Source: Chionoecetes opilio
Taxonomy: Eukaryota > Arthropoda > Malacostraca > Decapoda > Majidae
Direction: 5' to 3'
Assembly (NCBI GenBank): GCA_016584305.1
Contig: JACEEZ010012749.1
Location: 353,001 to 417,000 of the forward strand
Length of the DNA stretch: 64,000 nt
Under the pieces are notes generated by a model. That model searched no databases. It had not been told where the DNA came from and was given only the letters and a program-made list of their open reading frames with translations. The position numbers and the translations under genes were made by a program. Positions 1-10,436 of this stretch are shown piece after piece (positions within the stretch are counted from its first letter, which is position 1; every line of letters starts with the position of its first letter).

Positions 1-380
1 GATCAGTAGTACTTCAAGCCACATTCATTTGTTTTATTCATTTAAGGGGAGCGTCCGGCAAAATAGTGACTGTGCCATAAAGACATTAACTTTCATTGAA
101 TCCTTGTGAAATTTATAACATGAATTAGTGTAGTGGCATTACATACATCAATATTTTGCCCCAAACCCCTATCCAACCCCTTTTTTTGCCCCATTCCCCC
201 CCCCTCCCCTCATAATTTTAAAAATCCTATTTCTCCATTATTTTTTTCTCATACGTTTCCAAATTAGTGTGGATGAAAGATTTATTGTTGCTGTTCAAAA
301 TAATGGAGAGATAAATCTGTTTTTTTCTTTTGGGTAATGTTTTATAAATTTAAATAAAGGGAAAAAAAAAATTATATATA
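1..380. other. AT-rich flank, no gene seen
   Basis: Low-complexity A/T-rich DNA with a short C-rich patch near 150-210. I see no coding signal, RNA gene or element end. It ends in a short TA run, the target of the element that follows. Confidence 0.5.
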
Positions 381-577
381 CACACAAACCTCTATCTCCC
401 GGACTAATAGGGGGGGAGCACTGGTCCGGGAACCGCAAAAGTCCGGTAATCGCAAGTAAAAAAAAAAAAAAAAAAAAAAAGTCCGATGCCATTACCCACC
501 CCCGGACGTTTATCCTACTCTAGTATTTACTGTCCGGCAACCGACAATATCAACTACCCCGCCGCGGACTTTTACGT

Positions 578-914
578 CCGCTGAGCATGCAGCCACCTGG
601 CGGGAGGCAGCAGAAAGTGTTCAATAGTCTCAAGAGACGTTCCTGCACCAGGGGCAGTGGGGGTCAGGGGACTAACGGAGGCTGTGCAGGTGAACCGTGA
701 GTGTCGTGTGCCCAAATGTAAACAATACGACCGCTGAGCATGCTGCCACCTGGCGGGAGGCAGCAGAAAATGTTCAATAGTCTCAGAAATGTTCTTGCAC
801 CAGGGGCAGTGGGAGTCAGGTGACTGACGGAGGCTGTGCAGGTGAACCGTGAATGTTGTGTGCCCAAATGTAAACAATACGACCGCTGAGCAAGCTGCCA
901 CCTGGCGGGAGGCG
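578..914. repeat. tandem repeat, about 152-bp unit, 2.2 copies
   Basis: Units start with CCGCTGAGCA at 578, 731 and 883; the third is truncated. The copies differ by scattered substitutions. The array lies inside the 381-2195 transposon. Reading frames across it are products of the repetition. Confidence 0.8.
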
Positions 915-1020
915 CGGACACTGACCAGGGGTGACAGGAGACGCTCGGACCGCCGGACAACTTGGTAAATTTACGAACAGGACCAGGCATTTCAACGTAA
1001 AAAAAAAATATATATATATA

Positions 1021-2107
1021 CAATAAACCCTTCATGCTCGCGGGGGTTAGGGAACAGAGACACCCGCGAGTATCGTAAATCCGCGAGCATGACATTAGTT
1101 ACCCCTCCCGCCCCGAAAATAGGCTTACGGTATAAAGAAAATGGATTTTGTTGCTTGAATGATAATGATAATGATCATGAAACAGTTGGGCTGTTTCCTT
1201 AAAACCCGAGCCCCTGTCCACCCAGCAGTGAATGGGTACCGGGTGTTAGCCGGGGGTTTGTAACCCGCCTCCCGGGGTGCTGGCTTCGGCCAACACTATA
1301 AGCACTGGTAGCAGACAGCTCTCTAGGGGTAGTATGAGAGAGAGCTGTCTGGTTACAGTGGAGATCCATCTCAGCTGCATCGATAACTGACGAAATTCTT
1401 CAAACATCAAACATCAAAGATCACATCAGGGAGTGCCGATAAAAAAGACCAGACTACCAACAACTGAACTGAACACTCATCATCAGCAACAACCCATAAC
1501 AGCTGAGGCCGCGACACACGTGTAGCCGCTGCCAGGGTTACATCACAACACTATTCATCCCCGCCACCACCACCACCATGGATAGGCCTATGGCTGAGCC
1601 CAGAAGGAGGAGGAAGTGGACGCTGAACCCCCGTGGATCGCTGTGGGCCAACGGTGAGGGTTGTGTTAGGGTGTGTTGTGTTGGGGTGGCTGGCGCAAAG
1701 CTATGCCTCTCGCACCACGGCCAGATTGTCCACACCAGCTTGCTCCAGTGCTCCTCTCTGTGTTTTAGGGTGATTGGGTTGGCACTGCTTAAATGTTCAC
1801 TGTTGTGTCTGGTCTGGTGGTGGCTTGAGGAAGTTGAGGTGTGCACGCAGCGCTCAGCCCACCAGTGTGTGGCTACCGTAGTCCGTAGATAACACTAGTC
1901 GCCAGTCACTCGCCACAGCACTAATGTCGCCAGGCGCCTTATATTGCGAATTTTACCATCACTACAGACTTTTATGTGCCACTGAAGAGGCATGCACAGT
2001 AGTTTTTATGAAAAATACTTTTCGTATTTTAAAATTATATTTAATTACCTGTATTTATTATTATTTATCCCAAGAGTTGAAAACCCGCGAGCATGAAGGG
2101 TTTATTG
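1021..2107. mobile_element. nested TA-flanked MITE (CAATAAACCCTTC ends)
   Basis: The ends CAATAAACCCTTCATGCTCG (1021) and the inverse at 2107 form an inverted repeat of more than 20 bp, flanked by TA at 1019-1020 and 2108-2109. The element lies wholly inside the 381-2195 transposon, so it inserted later. The interior has a GAGAGAGCTGTCTGG-type hairpin (about 1316-1352) and a GC-rich stretch around 1560-1890 with weak frames on both strands and no recognisable domain. At 1877-1905 it resembles the end of the MITE at 5524. Confidence 0.75.
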
Positions 2108-2291
2108 TATATATATAATTGTCCGAGACTGACATATCCCCGGACCTCGGATTTTGTCCGGCAAATCCGATATCCGGGAAATTGAGGTTTGTGTGTATAC
2201 AACTATTCGCAGACTTACGACTGTTCGACTTTACGACCGTAAATGCTGATAAATTTAAACGTAAATTTACGTAAATGCTGATAATTGTGAT

Positions 2292-2293
<2 letters not shown>

Positions 2294-2372
<79 letters not shown>
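2294..2372. repeat. poly(T) tract, 79 nt
   Basis: An uninterrupted run of 79 T. It abuts the 2373-2834 element exactly, so on the minus strand it reads as a poly(A) tail behind that element. The length may be affected by sequencing. Confidence 0.9.
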
Positions 2373-2374
<2 letters not shown>

Positions 2375-2834
2375 CTATAGCGCCTGTAGGCAGTGACTAA
2401 GGCCCGGATGGTAGGCCCTGAAGGTTCACGTTAGAGCTGTGATAGTTGGCCCTCGCCCATGGTGGCGCAGGCAGGATTTTTATAGTGATGCCTGTGATTA
2501 GAGGCTCATGCCGCCTCCCTGTGTCCTCTGATGCACTCGCAATCGAAGGTAGAGTTAATGAGCAGCATGTGGGTGTTCTTAGGCCACTCAATAGTGCAGA
2601 AAGATTTTGGTTCTCATCGGGGATCGAACTCGGTGATGCGATGGTTATAACAATAAGGAACAACGAAAATGTTGATAAAATATGACTTAAAGATGATTAT
2701 AATATCATTACACATATTATTTTATCATTCTGCCTGCGCCACCACGGGCAAGGGCCAACCATCACAGCCCTGAAGTGAACCTCCAGGGCCTACCATACGG
2801 GTCTTAGTAGTCACTGCCTACAGGCGCTATAGGC
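2373..2834 (-). mobile_element. inverted-repeat element with poly(A), SINE or MITE
   Basis: About 100 bp at the left end (GCCTATAGCGCCTGTAGGCA) reappears inverted at the right end with scattered mismatches. On the minus strand a pol III B-box-like GTTCGATCCC lies near 2616-2626, and the minus-strand 3' end runs into 79 A. That favours a SINE-like origin, while the long inverted repeats favour a foldback MITE. I cannot decide between them. No coding capacity. Confidence 0.55.
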
Positions 2835-2860
2835 ACATATGTAAATAAAATATATATATA

Positions 2861-3606
2861 CAGGGAGGTCCCGAAGATACGAGCAGTTAGGTTCCACCTG
2901 GCATACTCGTAAAGCAAAATCTCGTATAGCGAAATACATAACTAATGGTAAAATATAGGTTTGGTTCCAGGACCCCATCAAAGACATGTTTTTCAAGCTA
3001 AAATAAACTATACCAAACACAACAAACACACAGCGTCTATATTACCCACACTGTACTACCTATTCTGTAGAAAAAGCATTCTGAAAGAGAAAATAGCACA
3101 CAAAATAACATAACTGCACATTAATTAAACATAAAACATGCATAACACTCACAAGTGGTAATGTTGTGTGGGAGACAGGAAGCTGGCACACAGGAGTGGA
3201 CAGCACAGTAGGACAGAGCACAAATAAGTCACAATAAGCACATTAAGTAAACCAGCTAATCACTAAAATCGACTCACAAGGCACAATACAAGCATAAAAG
3301 ATGTTGTACTGTAGGGGACGCCATGTGATACAAGAGAGGGTAGGGTAGGTAAGGGACAAGGGAGGGTGCGCAGACCTCTTCCACTGCCCACAAACTCGTC
3401 TCTGCACATCTGAATCATTGTACATCATCATACAGCCCAGATGCATACGTGGTAGGGCGCGCATTTTGAACTTGGTAATTTTACTCACCCCAGTTTGAAT
3501 GTCGTAGCATTGGATTTTCGATCTCGTATATTGAAAATAGACCCTAATTTACTCAGCTCGTATCATTGATTTCTCGTATACCGAATGCTCGTATAATGGG
3601 ACCTCC

Positions 3607-3609
<3 letters not shown>
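2861..3609. mobile_element. pogo-like MITE, CAGGGAGGTCCC family, copy 1
   Basis: The ends CAGGGAGGTCCC (2861) and GGGACCTCCCTG (3609) are inverted and flanked by TA on both sides. Subterminal CTCGTATA words recur as in pogo/Tigger-derived MITEs. Related copies are 4361-5276 (left-truncated) and 36514-38009 (internally replaced). It has no open transposase frame. The right end runs into a TA microsatellite. Confidence 0.8.

Positions 3610-3702
<93 letters not shown>
3610..3702. repeat. (TA)n microsatellite, about 46 repeats
   Basis: A nearly perfect TA run between two TA-targeting elements. The reading frames over it (YI repeats) are artefacts. Confidence 0.95.
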
Positions 3703-3703
<1 letters not shown>

Positions 3704-3705
<2 letters not shown>

Positions 3706-4360
3706 AACCTCGTTTTCCCGGACTATTAGGGGGGAGCACTGGTCCGGGAACCGCAAACGTCCGGGAATCGCAACAGTCCAAGGCCATTACCCACCCAATA
3801 TAACAAGCACGCTGCTGTACGTACCATTTGACTTTACTTTAATCATTTGACAAATGATTTGTACATGGCAGCATCCAAATCAACACTCTTAGAGGTTTTC
3901 ATATGCTTTCTACCACTCCCACTCTTACGACAGAAAATTTCACAGCATAACTCTGCAACTTATCTTTGCATTTCCTGATATCAGAAACAGTCTGTTTTTT
4001 TATCCCATACTCCACGCAAGCCTGAGCCACTGTCTTCCCGGCCTCAAGTTCCTTTATCACCTCAAGTTTTTGGGACACAGAGAGGTGCACGGGCTTTCGT
4101 GTGCGCTTGGTCACGTTCTTGGAGGGTGCCATCCTGAACGTAAAGCGAAGGTAAAGCAAAGAAACCACGGCCAGACCGCCTTGCACCGCGAGGCAATAAA
4201 TGTAAACAAACATTGAGACAAAAGTCTCAGCGGCAAGGGAAGAACAGAGGCGATGCAGGTCACAAGAGGAAGAAGAGTAAGGTGCTCGTAAACACTTGAA
4301 TCTCACCTCCCTATGAACAACATGTCATCATCTCCAAAAGTAATGAGTTGCAAAATATAG
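3704..4360 (-). mobile_element. pogo/Tigger-like element remnant
   Basis: The right end in minus orientation begins CAAACCTCG at 3704 and carries the CCGGACTATTAGGGG subterminal block also seen at 381-440. The body has the N-terminal transposase frame and its 5' leader (about 4133-4350); that leader is also present at 6060-6200 in another element. The outer 5' end is missing: at 4361 the sequence switches to a truncated CAGGGAGGTCCC MITE. Confidence 0.65.
3899..4132 (-). pseudogene. Tigger/CENP-B-type transposase, N-terminal DNA-binding fragment
   Basis: The ATG is at 4132. The roughly 77-residue product has a basic start (KRTRKP) followed by a helix-turn-helix with LSVSQKLEVIKELEAG and YGIKKQTVSDIRK, the psq-type HTH of CENP-B and Tigger transposases. 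It would bind transposon ends. The second HTH and the DDE catalytic domain are absent, and the frame stops at 3899-3901. Leader similarity to 6060-6200 supports the chosen start. Non-functional fragment. Confidence 0.8.
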
Positions 4361-5276
4361 TTGGTAAAATATAGGTTTGGTTCCAGGACCCCATCAAAGA
4401 CATGTTTTTCAAGCTAAAATAAACTACCAAACACAACAAACACACAGCGTCTATATTACCCACACTGTACTACCTATTCTGTAGAAAAAGCATTCTGAAA
4501 GAGAAAATAGCACACAAAAGGTTGTACTGTAGAGGGACGGGGTTGTACAAGACGTTGTACTGTAGGGGACGCCGCGTGATACAAGAGAGGGTAGGGTAGG
4601 TAAGGGACAAGGGAGGGGTGCGCAGACCTCTTCCACTGCCCACAAACTCGTCTCTGCGCATCTGAATCATTGTACATTGTTGTGTACACTTTAGCTAGAC
4701 ACGGGTTACACCAAACACAGAGTTCACACACAGGTTTATTTCGGCGAGAATATGTAGGTACAGCGGAGAAATGCCACGAGGAACAGAGAGAGGAGGAGTG
4801 GTGTCCTCTCACTGTGGTGGTAGGTAGGTAACTCCCAGAAACTAGTCCAGGAAGCCAGGGTGGGAACCCAGCAACTGAGGTGCGGGAGGAATTTGGATCA
4901 CGAGCGAGTCAGGTCCACGCCAGGTGTTGGCTTGACCTTTAAGGGTAATTAGCCAGGTGTGCGGCCCCAAGCTTGGGGCCACCACAATACTCCCCTTTTC
5001 ACCTGCGAGTCAGGTCCACGCTAGGTGTTGGCTTGACCTTTAGGGGTAATTAACCAGGTAACCAGGTATCAAGCTTGGGGCCACCACAACATCATCATAC
5101 AGCCCAGATGCATACGTGGTAGGGCGCGCATTTTGAACTTGGTAATTTTACTCACCCCAGTTTAAATGTAGTAGCATTGGATTTTCGATCTCGTATATTG
5201 AAAATAGACCCTGATTTACTCAGCTCGTATCATTGATTTCTCTTATACCGAATGTTCGTATAACGGGACCTCCTTG
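4361..5276. mobile_element. pogo-like MITE, CAGGGAGGTCCC family, copy 2 (left-truncated)
   Basis: It matches 2861-3609 from the GGTAAAATATAGGTTTGG block to the right end GGGACCTCCTTGTA, but lacks about the first 80 bp. It is interrupted at 4678-5088 by an LTR-type insertion. Comparison with copy 1 (TGTACATCATCATACAG) gives the empty site. Its right end abuts the TA target of the next element. Confidence 0.75.
4678..5088 (-). mobile_element. internally deleted LTR retrotransposon remnant
   Basis: The insertion begins TGTTGTG and ends CCACCACA (TG...CA), with a 4-bp duplication ACAT at 4674-4677 and 5089-5092, confirmed by the empty site in copy 1. On the minus strand the order is: about 84 bp of LTR start (5088-5005), a purine tract AGGTGAAAAGGGGAGTAT (5004-4987), then a complete LTR of about 309 bp (4986-4678). 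The 84-bp block recurs at 4904-4986. This is what remains if the inside of an element is lost from within the 5' LTR to just before the polypurine tract. Confidence 0.65.
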
Positions 5277-5278
5277 TA

Positions 5279-6389
5279 CAGTCAAACCTCGGGTTTCGAA
5301 CGTCTCTCTTTTCGAACAATTCGGTTCACGAACAGAATTTCAAACTCATAATTGCACCGGTTGCCGAACAAGCTACTCTGCAACTGTGCGCGTCAGTGAC
5401 GGTCAGTCTCGTCACGGCCCTCACTTAGTAAACAACAGCTACGAACTGCTCTTTGATTTTGACTATTTTTCTAGTCTTGTGCATTATTTCGGTATTAGTT
5501 TACACTTGGACCGAAACTCCCTACCGTAGATAACACTAAAGTCGCCAAGACAACTTTTTTTCGATATACAGACGTGTGGTGGTGTTAATAGTACTTACAT
5601 TTCTACATTCATGATTTCAGGAAGGTTAGAAGGGGCTATCTGGAGAGTCTGTGTCATTTTGTGTCTTCATCTGTGTCATAGTATGGCTATAAATGAACAA
5701 ATTACAAAAATATCAACAGAGTGGCGACCAACACTAAGGTATGTTCTGAGTGTCCTTCCGCCGTAGTCGTCGCCCGGAAAAAAAACGAGTAGTGAAATTT
5801 GAAACCGTATATACTTGCAGATACAAAGCATAAAACAACACTGAAACAGAGTAGATTATACAGTCATGTTATAAACTACTGTGTATCATCTTCAGTGGCA
5901 CATACACATCAGTAGTGATGCTATTATAATTCGTAATATTTGGCGGCTAGCGACTTTATTGCAGCTGGCGACTAAAGTGTTATCTACGGTACACAATTGG
6001 GAGTTTGGTTTCTGTTTACCTTATTGGATTCTAGGAAACATTCTCTCTATGGGCTTCTGTCTCAAATCATTACTTTTGGAGATAATGACATGTTGTTTAT
6101 AGGGAGGAGAGAGACAAGGGTTTACGAGCGCCTCACTCTTCTTCCTCTTGTGACCTGCATCACCTCTGTTCTTCCCTTACCGCGGACACTTATTTAATGC
6201 AGATTTGGCTTTAGTTAGGAGGTTAAAGTGTGGGATTAGGTTAGGTTAGTTTAATTTTCATTTTTGCAAAAAAAGGTCTTTATTTTGGGGGTCAGGAATG
6301 GATTTTATATTGTTTCTTATGGAAAAATGTGTTTCGGTTTTAGAACAACTTTTGGGAACGAATTAAGTTCGAAAACAGAGGTTTGACTG
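5279..6389 (+). mobile_element. Tigger-derived MITE (CAGTCAAACCTC ends)
   Basis: The ends CAGTCAAACCTCGGG and GAGGTTTGACTG are inverted, with TA at 5277-5278 and 6390-6391. The right part (about 6270-6389: TCTTTATTTTGGGGG, TTTCTTATGG, GAACGAATTAAGTTCG) is the usual 3' end of Tigger elements. Positions 6060-6200 match the leader upstream of the transposase fragment at 4132. So this is a Tigger deleted from leader to 3' end. It carries a nested MITE at 5524-5989. Confidence 0.85.
5524..5989. mobile_element. nested MITE with 24-bp perfect terminal inverted repeats
   Basis: CCGTAGATAACACTAAAGTC at 5524 is exactly inverted at 5989; the palindrome is 26 bp counting the flanking TA at 5522-5523 and 5990-5991. 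The interior is AT-rich with no protein frame of note. A diverged end of this family is visible at 1877-1905. Confidence 0.75.
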
Positions 6390-6395
6390 TATATA

Positions 6396-7142
6396 CAGGG
6401 TGTAACACGAGTTTCTGCAAATATTGATACAGGTGAAAGAACATGTAATTCTAAGAACAAAATATTATATAACCATATGCTTTTTGAAGCTTCCTTTAGA
6501 CGTGAGATGAAGTTAGAAAAGTTAGCGCGGCCAGTAATTTCACCATGGCAGGCGGTTGCCGCTCGGTGACATTTTGAATGATTTAATCATAATGTTTACT
6601 AGTAATGGAGCATTACATTATCTTATAACAACACAATTGGTATTAATGGACATGTTATTACTAAATAATGAGAACAGCAGGGCTGTAATAAACAATACTG
6701 TAAAAGGCTAAGTGGCAACGCGTCGGGGCGGGGGAGGAAGGAGAGACTAGGCTGCGAGGCCTCACGCCGATCAGCTGAGTCACGTGTTCCATCCTACCCC
6801 TCCCTGACACGATGTCATGTAGCCTTTTATAGTATTGTTTATTACAGCCCTGCTGTTCTCATGTACTGCTTATTTAGTAATAACATGTCCATTAATACCA
6901 ATTTTGTTGTTATAAGATAATGTAATGCTCCATTTAAAAAATAAACTATGATTAAATCATTCAAAATGTCACCGAGCGGCAACCGCCTGCCATGGTGAAA
7001 TTACTGGCTGCGCAAATTTTTCTAACTTCATCTCACATCTAAAGGAAGCTTCAAAAGGCATATGGTTATAGAATAGTTTGTGCTTAGAATTACATGTTCT
7101 TTCACCTGTATCAATATTTGCAGAAACTCGTGTTACACCCTG
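6396..7142. mobile_element. near-palindromic foldback element (CAGGGTGTAACACG ends)
   Basis: The ends CAGGGTGTAACACGAG and its inverse are flanked by TA. The arms extend inward for roughly 330 bp each: the ATTTCACCATGGCAGGCGG block near 6537 is mirrored near 6980, and the AACAATACTGTAAAAGGCT block near 6690 is mirrored near 6830. A GC-rich loop of about 100 bp remains (6717-6815). It has no coding capacity. A second, split copy lies at 57290-58920. Confidence 0.85.
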
Positions 7143-7192
7143 TATATATAATATATATATATATATATAATATATATATATATATATACACA
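7143..7192. repeat. (TA)n microsatellite
   Basis: An imperfect TA run ending in ACACAC, between the foldback element and a Tigger-like end. Confidence 0.85.
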
Positions 7193-7400
7193 CACTCAAA
7201 CCTCGGCTATCGCGCATTCGAGACACCCTCGTATTTATCACCAGATCGCATTTATCCCCCATTGGAAATGGGAGATAAATACTCAGAATGAAGAAATCTA
7301 CACGATGATGTACTAGGTAAGAATCCTAGCACTTTTGAAAGCCCACTATACCGACCTAATACCACATTTTCGAACGGAGGACAATTCGAGCAAATTTACT
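7193..7400. repeat. single Tigger-like transposon end
   Basis: CACTCAAACCTCGGC followed by subterminal words (CGCATTTATC, GGGAGATAAATACTC) is a pogo/Tigger-style end. I find no partner end. The AGAATGAAGAAATCTACAC stretch (about 7288-7306) also occurs at 16640 and 62778. From about 7400 to 7580 I see nothing identifiable. Confidence 0.45.
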
Positions 7401-7784
7401 GTAGTCAGTAATATACACATTTATACGGTTTATTAAGGCCCGTCCACACCAGGAAATGGTGGATGTCTGTGGTGGTGGAACAGGATATCTGTGAGTGAGG
7501 ACGATGCTGCAGCTGCCTCTGCCTCTGCGTTTTACGTTATAATACACTCACTTTTTCTTTTAATCAACGTTCACAAAAACATACACACACACACACGTCA
7601 GCTGTGTGTACAAGACGCGCATTGGTAGGCTCCTACAAAACTGGATATGCTGACTGGCTGCAGTGATCAACAAGGATGCAGAGGACCCAAAAAGACCTTG
7701 AGTACTTACAGGTGAGAGCTATGCAGTTAGATAGTCCCGTCTTCACATGATTAGCCTAAAATGTGAAAAATATTGGACGTAAGC

Positions 7785-8577
7785 AAAGATGGAAGACCAC
7801 CAGCGATCAATTTTGATGGCTTCAATACCAAAGAAAAAGACATATTAGAACTGAAAACGAACCGGAAAAGAGTCTCAATGCTAGAAAATTTAGTTCACGA
7901 AATGATGGATAGACTAGAGAAGATGGAAAAGAAAGTGTTCGTACTGGAAAAAGATAATACTGTTTTGAAAAAGAGAGTGGATGAATTAAATGGTAAAAAA
8001 GACGACGAAAAGGTAGTGAAAATGCACGCAGAAGTGAATGCAGTACATAAGAAATGGAAAATGACACAAGAGGAAATGAAAGATGAAAGAAAGACATGGA
8101 AGATAGAAAAAGAAAAAGACCAAGAAAACTTACGCCAAATAATTGAAGATCAAGAAAATGAAAAGAAAAATCTGACCAAAAATGTAGTAAAAGTAATCAA
8201 ACAAAAGGAACATTTAGTAAGAGATACGATAGACAAAAAGAAATGTGTCATCATTTTTGGTTTGAAGGAAAAAGTGCTGCCCAAGAAAAACATAAGAAAA
8301 GAAAGTGTCAAAAGAAATATTTAAAGTAGTAGAAGAACATACGGAGATAGAAGAAGAAATAGAAGAGATACATAGATTAGGCAAATATGAAGAGGGAGGG
8401 GCCCACCCCTTAAAAGTTAAGTTTAGGTCACAAAATACAGCACTAGATATATTGCCTAAGGCATGAAAACTGGCAAAGACAGAAGAATATAAGAAAATAT
8501 GGATAAGAAAAGATATGAATGAGGAAGAAAGAGCTAGATTGAATGTACTGTTTAAAGAAGCCAAAGAAAAAAACTAA
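7785..8577 (+). pseudogene. LINE ORF1, coiled-coil RNA-binding type (copy 1)
   Basis: The N-terminal ~180 residues are highly charged with heptad-like Leu/Val spacing (MLENLVHEMMDRLEKMEKKV...), a coiled coil. After a frameshift near 8300 the text continues with EEIEEIHRLGKYEEGG and VKFRSQNTALDIL, then a conserved TGA and a block ending FKEAKEKN-stop at 8575-8577. Such proteins coat LINE RNA. The same frameshift and TGA occur in the second copy. No ATG is in frame at the start, because of a 4-nt length difference from copy 2. The stop directly follows the heptamer AAAAAAC (8568-8574). Confidence 0.75.
8568..8574 (+). promoter_or_regulatory. possible -1 frameshift site (A AAA AAC) at the end of LINE ORF1
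   Basis: The zero-frame codons are GAA AAA AAC followed by TAA. The heptamer has the canonical slippery pattern in the right register. The -1 frame continues for 26 codons (LIENGRGKIEILLESF...) to a TGA and is then open through the endonuclease. The same heptamer and stop arrangement are at 32798-32809 in the other copy. I see no clear downstream pseudoknot. This is inference. Confidence 0.3.
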
Positions 8578-8654
8578 TTGAGAACGGAAGAGGAAAAATA
8601 GAAATTCTATTGGAGAGTTTTAGACCAAAAACTGAAGAAGTGGTATCTAAATGA

Positions 8655-9494
8655 GAAAGAGTAAGAGAAGACAGTTCAAAGGAAAATGAAAAAGGATGGC
8701 GGGTTTCGTACACAAATATAAATGGGCTAGTGTCAACATTAACAGAAGTAAACAATTACCTGAGAGCCAAGAAACCAGACATATTGGGTTTAGTAGAAAC
8801 GAAGCTGAGTGATTCTGAGGATGTGCCAGTTGGGGAGGGTCAATATAATGTATGGAGGAGAAACATAAATCAGAAAAAGGGAGGTGGTGTACTGATGTTA
8901 ACAAGGAAGGATGTGGTAGTAGGGAATGTGGAAAAAGGAGAAGGTATGGCAGAGGTGTTGAAGGTAGAGTTGGTGATGAAAAAAGGAAGAATAAGAAACT
9001 TAGTACTCATATACGTTCCACCCAAGACAAATTCCTGGGGGAGAGAAGAGTACGGAGACATGATAAGAGACACAAGCAAATGTTTAAAGAGTACGATGGA
9101 AAATTGTGAGAACATAATTTTGATGGGAGATTTTAACTGCAAAGAAGTTTGCTGGGAAGAATGGTATACTGAAGGAGGAGAAGACTCATGGGGTGGTACA
9201 TTGTTGGATCTAGTAATGAATAACATCATGACTCAGTGGATTAAAGAGAATACAAGATTCAGAGGTAGCGAAGAACCATCAAGACTAGACCTACTATTGA
9301 CGAAAGAACTGGAAGTAATTAGTAAAGTAGATTATCAGTGCCCACTTGGAAAGAGCGACCATGAACTTATTGAATTTGAAGTAAATGGTAGCAAAAAAGA
9401 GGGGAGAAGAGAAGAACACAAGATAGGAAGATACAATTATGGAAAAGCAGACTTTGACGGATTAAGAACATTTTTCGGAGACAGACTGGAGTAG
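8655..9494 (+). pseudogene. LINE ORF2 part 1, AP-like endonuclease (copy 1)
   Basis: The frame opens after a TGA at 8652-8654. Motifs in order: YTNINGL (Asn), LVETK (Glu), LIYVPP (Tyr), LMGDFNCKE (Asp/Asn), RLDLLLT and KSDHELIEF (Asp/His). These are the catalytic landmarks of apurinic-type endonucleases that nick target DNA for LINE insertion. A 2-bp deletion relative to the other copy (GAGACA versus GAGAGACA, near 9477) ends the frame at 9494. A linker rich in Lys/Glu follows to about 9960. Confidence 0.85.
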
Positions 9495-10436
9495 TTTCCA
9501 TGCAACAAGGAGTACCCAGAAAAAATGGTATGAGTTCATCCGAATTTACACCGAAGGAATAAATAGTTATGTTCCAAGGATAGTTATAAGAGAAAAGAAA
9601 AAGAATGAATGGTTTAACAGAAAATGTGAATTAGCAAGACTAGAAAGAGAAAAAACATGGAATAGTTGGAGGAAAAAAGGAGGTATCAACCTTTGGGAGA
9701 AGTACAAAACAACTAGAAATGAATATGTAAGAATCCGAAGAGAAGAAGAAAGTAACTATGAGAGAAATATAATAGAAAAATGTAAGAACGAACCGAAACT
9801 TTTCTATAGATATATAAATGGAAAAATGAAAAACAAGGCAGGAATAGATAAGCTGAAGGTAGAAGGCATATTGTACGAAGATGCATTACAACGGGCTGAG
9901 GTGATGAATAAGTGCTTACAGACTGTATTTACAAGAGAAAGTTAATTTAAAACGAAAAATATAATAGCAAAAGAAAATATAATGGAAGACATAAAAGTAG
10001 ACGTAATAGAAGTAAAAAGGCTAATGGAAAGTCAAGATATGAGAAAAGCCCCGGGTCCAGATGGAGTGTCGAACTGGATTATGAAAGAGTGCAGTAACCA
10101 ACTAGCAGGAAAGGTACATAGTGTAATTGAGAGTTCACTCAAGGAGAGCAGAGTCCCGCTTGATTGGAAAAGAGCAAATATTGTGCCAATTCACAAAGGA
10201 AGAGACAAAGAAGAACCATTAAATTACAGGCCAGTATCATTAACAAGTGTAGTGGCAAAAATGTGTCAAAAAATTCTGAAGGACAGATGGTTGGAATATT
10301 TGGAAGAGACAAACACACTCGCAGGTGGCCAGTTTGGATTTAGAGGAGGAATGTCTTGTACAACGAACTTATTGCGCTTTTACTCGAGAGTGATCGATGT
10401 GACACAGGAAAGAGAGGGGTGGGTCGATTGCATATA

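Larger units (their letters stand above)
381..2195. mobile_element. pogo/Tigger-like non-autonomous DNA transposon (CACACAAACCTC ends)
   Basis: The left end CACACAAACCTC (381) is the inverse of GAGGTTTGTGTG at the right end (2195), and TA flanks both sides (379-380, 2196-2197), the target duplication of Tc1/mariner/pogo elements. Subterminal CCGGACT-type words recur at both ends. Inside are an A-run (about 460-480), a tandem of about 152-bp units and a complete second element (1021-2107). No transposase is visible, so it is non-autonomous. A related single end lies at 3704. Confidence 0.75.

Noticed and set aside
1578..1892. 104-codon frame inside the nested MITE
   Set aside because: Overlaps an equally open opposite frame, has no recognisable motif and lies within a non-autonomous element.
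3553..3850. YI-repeat proteins
   Set aside because: Translations of a (TA)n microsatellite.
7822..8097. Phe/Ser-rich minus-strand frame (and similar frames at 8214, 8552, 32122, 33172)
   Set aside because: Antisense shadows of the LINE coding regions, the result of A-rich coding strands.
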